From positions 1-6,083 of the forward strand of contig JALWSL010000350.1 of the NCBI GenBank assembly GCA_027080405.1: 6,083 nucleotides of DNA. Reading direction: 5' to 3'. Shown one piece after another: positions 4,439-6,083 of the stretch. The notes beneath the pieces are model-generated. The model saw nothing but the letters and a program-made list of their open reading frames with translations. It did no database searches and was not told the DNA's origin. Numbering within the stretch: position 1 is the first letter of the stretch; the number at the start of each line of letters is the position of its first letter. The stretch is from Planctomycetaceae bacterium (GTDB lineage Bacteria > Planctomycetota > Planctomycetia > Planctomycetales > Planctomycetaceae). A program made the position numbers and the translations under genes.

Positions 4439-4820
4439 GTTATGCCTGCTTCTGCTGATAGACCCCTTAACCGACAAAGCCAAAACCAATCAGAAAGAAC
4501 AACCAACCACGCAGGAACATAAAGAACAGACAAGCCCCCGAGTTCCCAGGAAGATAAATTAACGCCGATCTGCAAAATGGCCGGGCGTTTTCCAGATCGC
4601 GCTGTCAAACAGATGAGCCCCGGAAGATCAAATGAGACCGCGTTGAAACCCTGTTCTTCCCTCTTTTGTTTTTCTTTACGTTTTTGCGTGATGCCCTCTT
4701 GAAAACCTTATGCTCTTTTTGTCGCGTGGTTCACGTTTTTCTTTCCCGTAGCAATGAGATCCTGCGAGTTTTGCGCAAGATTTCAGTACAGGAAACGTTT
4801 CAGGAAAACAAACGGTATTC
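4439..4820. other. 382-bp spacer between epimerase and beta-helix genes
   Basis: This holds the leader of the beta-helix gene, a 13-bp hairpin (4566-4599), and a plus-strand pyrimidine-rich tract (about 4652-4750) with several T4-T6 runs. A small CGTG-GTT-CACG hairpin followed by TTTTT lies at 4724-4739 (+) but has no gene before it. GAAACGTTTC (4792-4801) and TTGCGCAA are simple palindromes. I found no convincing promoter for the beta-helix gene and no intrinsic terminator for the epimerase gene, so co-transcription is possible. Confidence 0.5.
4566..4599. repeat. Long inverted repeat (hairpin) upstream of the beta-helix gene
   Basis: CGATCTG (4566-4572) pairs with CAGATCG (4593-4599). After one C-C mismatch the stem continues with AAAA/TTTT (4574-4577 with 4588-4591), a T-G wobble and a G-C pair, closing a 6-nt GCCGGG loop. 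That is 13 pairs in total. On the minus strand it lies 128 nt before the beta-helix ATG and 222 nt beyond the epimerase stop. The sequence after it (GCGTTAATTTATCTT) is only moderately T-rich, so it is not a standard terminator. Confidence 0.7.
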
Positions 4821-5774
4821 CTATGCAATCACCGGATTTACGCTGATATCGATCCAGGTATTGAATGATTCTCCGGGAGCGAGCGTTTCCCAACCGCAGG
4901 GGATCCCCTTGGCCTCCAGATTGATTGCATCGGTCGGGCAGGTGTACGGTTCCATGCATATCGCGTTGCGGTCAGCCGGTTTGTAAACGACCAGTTCACG
5001 AAAACGCTTATCGCAGGACTGTACCATTTCGATGCCTGCGGCTTCATCAACGATTGTGCAATCGAGTGATTCCTCCCCCGGGCGGACATCGGTCAAGACA
5101 TCATCGATTTGCAGCGTGGTGAAGTACCGGCCTTCGGTCAGGTTGGCGTATTCAGGAACGGGAACCGTTTCGCCCGTCGGGATGAAATTTTCAAGAGGCC
5201 ACTGTTTGTAAGCGGGAACATAAACGACCGCATGTTCCGGAGAACTGTTTTGTGTTAACGGAATTTTGAAGTACGCATGCGTTCCGAAACCCCAGGGAAG
5301 CGGTTTGCTATCGGGGTTGGTAAAGGTGAATCGCGATTTCAATGTCGAACCTTTCAGCAGATAGGAACATTGGATGATAAAATCGGCTGGCCAAAGTTCG
5401 AGTCGGTCTGCGGCATCCTTACTGAGTTGAAATTCGCCCGTCACATAATTATCGCCCTGGTCGACAACTCGCCAGAGACGATCCAGACAGAAACCGTGAA
5501 TCGCGTGATCCTTATTTTTCGATTCGGGAATCACATACTCTTTTCCCTGCCAGGTATAACGTCCATGGGCGATCCGGTTTGGAAAGGGGAACAGAATCGG
5601 TATTCCACAGCGACTCGGATTGGTTTTCCCGAGCTCGAAATCGTCGTCAGCTTCGATCACATCGACAAACAGCCCAGCAACCCGGGTTGAAAAATGAAAC
5701 AGATTAAAACCAACTTCGGGCAGTATTTTCGCTTCGCTGGCACAACGATCGTCTCGAATTGTGATCACAGGCAT
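4821..5774 (-). CDS. Aldose 1-epimerase (galactose mutarotase) family protein
   Basis: This 317-residue cytoplasmic protein belongs to the galactose-mutarotase-like superfamily (COG2017). Those enzymes interconvert alpha and beta anomers of aldoses, or of hexose phosphates in some subfamilies. The landmarks are in order: [12 protein letters not shown] (57-68) with the sugar-binding Arg67, HAIHGF (90-95) with His93, [11 protein letters not shown] (161-171) with the probable catalytic His166, an Asp pair at 224-225, and [13 protein letters not shown] (273-285) whose Glu275 aligns with the catalytic Glu of GalM. The full length is typical, and there is no signal peptide. The start is ATG at 5774 with GGAAGGA (5783-5789) 8 nt upstream. 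The true substrate cannot be read from sequence, so I give no gene symbol. It is upstream of, and on the same strand as, the beta-helix gene, which fits a carbohydrate theme but does not prove an operon. Confidence 0.88.
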   Translation of the reverse strand: MPVITIRDDRCASEAKILPEVGFNLFHFSTRVAGLFVDVIEADDDFELGKTNPSRCGIPILFPFPNRIAHGRYTWQGKEYVIPESKNKDHAIHGFCLDRLWRVVDQGDNYVTGEFQLSKDAADRLELWPADFIIQCSYLLKGSTLKSRFTFTNPDSKPLPWGFGTHAYFKIPLTQNSSPEHAVVYVPAYKQWPLENFIPTGETVPVPEYANLTEGRYFTTLQIDDVLTDVRPGEESLDCTIVDEAAGIEMVQSCDKRFRELVVYKPADRNAICMEPYTCPTDAINLEAKGIPCGWETLAPGESFNTWIDISVNPVIA

Positions 5775-5801
5775 GACGAGAATCCTTCCGGCAAGTATAA
5801 T
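5773..5801 (+). promoter_or_regulatory. Probable promoter for the zinc-ribbon gene
   Basis: A perfect TATAAT (5796-5801) lies 17 nt after ATGACG (5773-5778), a 4/6 match to TTGACA. Initiation near 5808 gives a leader of about 50 nt. The -35 box overlaps the start codon of the divergent epimerase gene, so RNA polymerase here would overlap that gene's ribosome binding region. Confidence 0.45.
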
Positions 5802-5858
5802 GTGAAAATGTGGAGATCGATTTCATCAAACATTCAACCGATGATAGCAGAATGAATC

Positions 5859-6083
5859 ATGGATTACGAAGAAAGCGACTGGGGCGACGACGATTTCGAC
5901 GATGATTATGACGACGACTACAATGACGATGATGATGAATCAGAAACGATTTCATGTCCCGAGTGTGGAGCAGCCATTTACGAAGACTCTGAAGCTTGCT
6001 CATCTTGTGGCGAATATCTTCATCACGGTTACCGAGCGGGTTACAGTCGCGGCTGGTGGACGTTTGGCGGAGCACTCGATGAA
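5859..6083 (+). CDS. Acidic zinc-ribbon protein, 5' part only
   Basis: Seventy-five codons are visible and the frame is still open at the window edge, so the gene is 3'-truncated by the window. Residues 1-30 are extremely acidic, with runs of Asp broken by Tyr/Phe/Trp. A four-cysteine zinc ribbon follows: CPECG (C33, C36) and CSSCG (C47, C50), separated by 10 residues. The segment after it has Gly, Arg and Tyr and then GWWTFGG, perhaps the approach to a membrane helix that falls outside the window. Zinc-ribbon proteins of this style with Asp/Glu-rich N-termini are, as I recall, common in planctomycetes, and their function is unknown. ATG 5859 is the only in-frame start, since TGA lies just upstream. 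No clear Shine-Dalgarno precedes it. Transcription is probably from the TATAAT at 5796. Confidence 0.75.
   Translation, partial: MDYEESDWGDDDFDDDYDDDYNDDDDESETISCPECGAAIYEDSEACSSCGEYLHHGYRAGYSRGWWTFGGALDE

Noticed and set aside
4724..4739. CGTG-GTT-CACG hairpin followed by T-runs on the plus strand
   Set aside because: The stem is only 4 bp and there is no plus-strand gene upstream to terminate.
4666..4986. 106-codon plus-strand frame starting with a Phe/Leu-rich segment
   Set aside because: The hydrophobic start is produced by a pyrimidine-rich tract, and the rest lies antisense to the epimerase gene. No ribosome binding site.
5794..5799. TATACT on the minus strand as the epimerase -10 box
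   Set aside because: The start site would fall inside the Shine-Dalgarno and no -35 box is present. The overlapping plus-strand TATAAT fits better.

Overview
This looks like bacterial chromosomal DNA, most likely from a planctomycete. That placement is an inference from the gene set (csrA, a proline-rich HU variant, PilZ proteins, a secreted beta-helix protein, an Asp-rich zinc-ribbon protein) and from the wide spacers between genes. No rRNA or other phylogenetic marker is present to confirm it. I see no insertion sequence, CRISPR array, phage gene or integrase.

Left part (1-1602, all on the minus strand). Bases 1-403 hold no gene I can support. Then come a tRNA-Glu(UUC) with its own promoter and intrinsic terminator, csrA (translational regulator) with a promoter about 100 bp upstream and a GGA-rich leader, a 456-bp spacer containing a strong hairpin, and an HU-family nucleoid protein with a good sigma70-like promoter.

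Middle part (1790-3151). Two small single-domain PilZ proteins are divergently oriented around a 618-bp non-coding region. One reads leftward (1790-2146) and one rightward (2765-3151). The spacer is unusually rich in inverted and direct repeats. Just before the second PilZ gene there is a nested 11-bp plus 6-bp inverted repeat, and then a tiny leader ORF whose stop overlaps the PilZ start codon (TAATG). Both proteins keep the RxxxR motif of c-di-GMP-binding PilZ domains. The second motif is canonical in the rightward protein and altered in the leftward one.

Right part (3152-6083). A secreted right-handed parallel beta-helix protein (minus strand) ends exactly where the second PilZ gene ends, so the two stop codons abut with no spacer. 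Upstream of it, beyond a 382-bp spacer with a 13-bp hairpin, is an aldose 1-epimerase-like protein on the same strand. Divergent from that is the 5' part of a gene for an acidic, four-cysteine zinc-ribbon protein that runs off the window.

How the genes might relate: csrA and the PilZ proteins belong to post-transcriptional and c-di-GMP signalling that often governs attachment, motility and surface polysaccharide. The beta-helix protein and the epimerase are carbohydrate-related. A functional link between the two sets is only an inference from proximity. The items most worth a second look are the structured region between the PilZ genes, the csrA leader, the hairpin upstream of the beta-helix gene, and the inverted repeat around the tRNA-Glu promoter.
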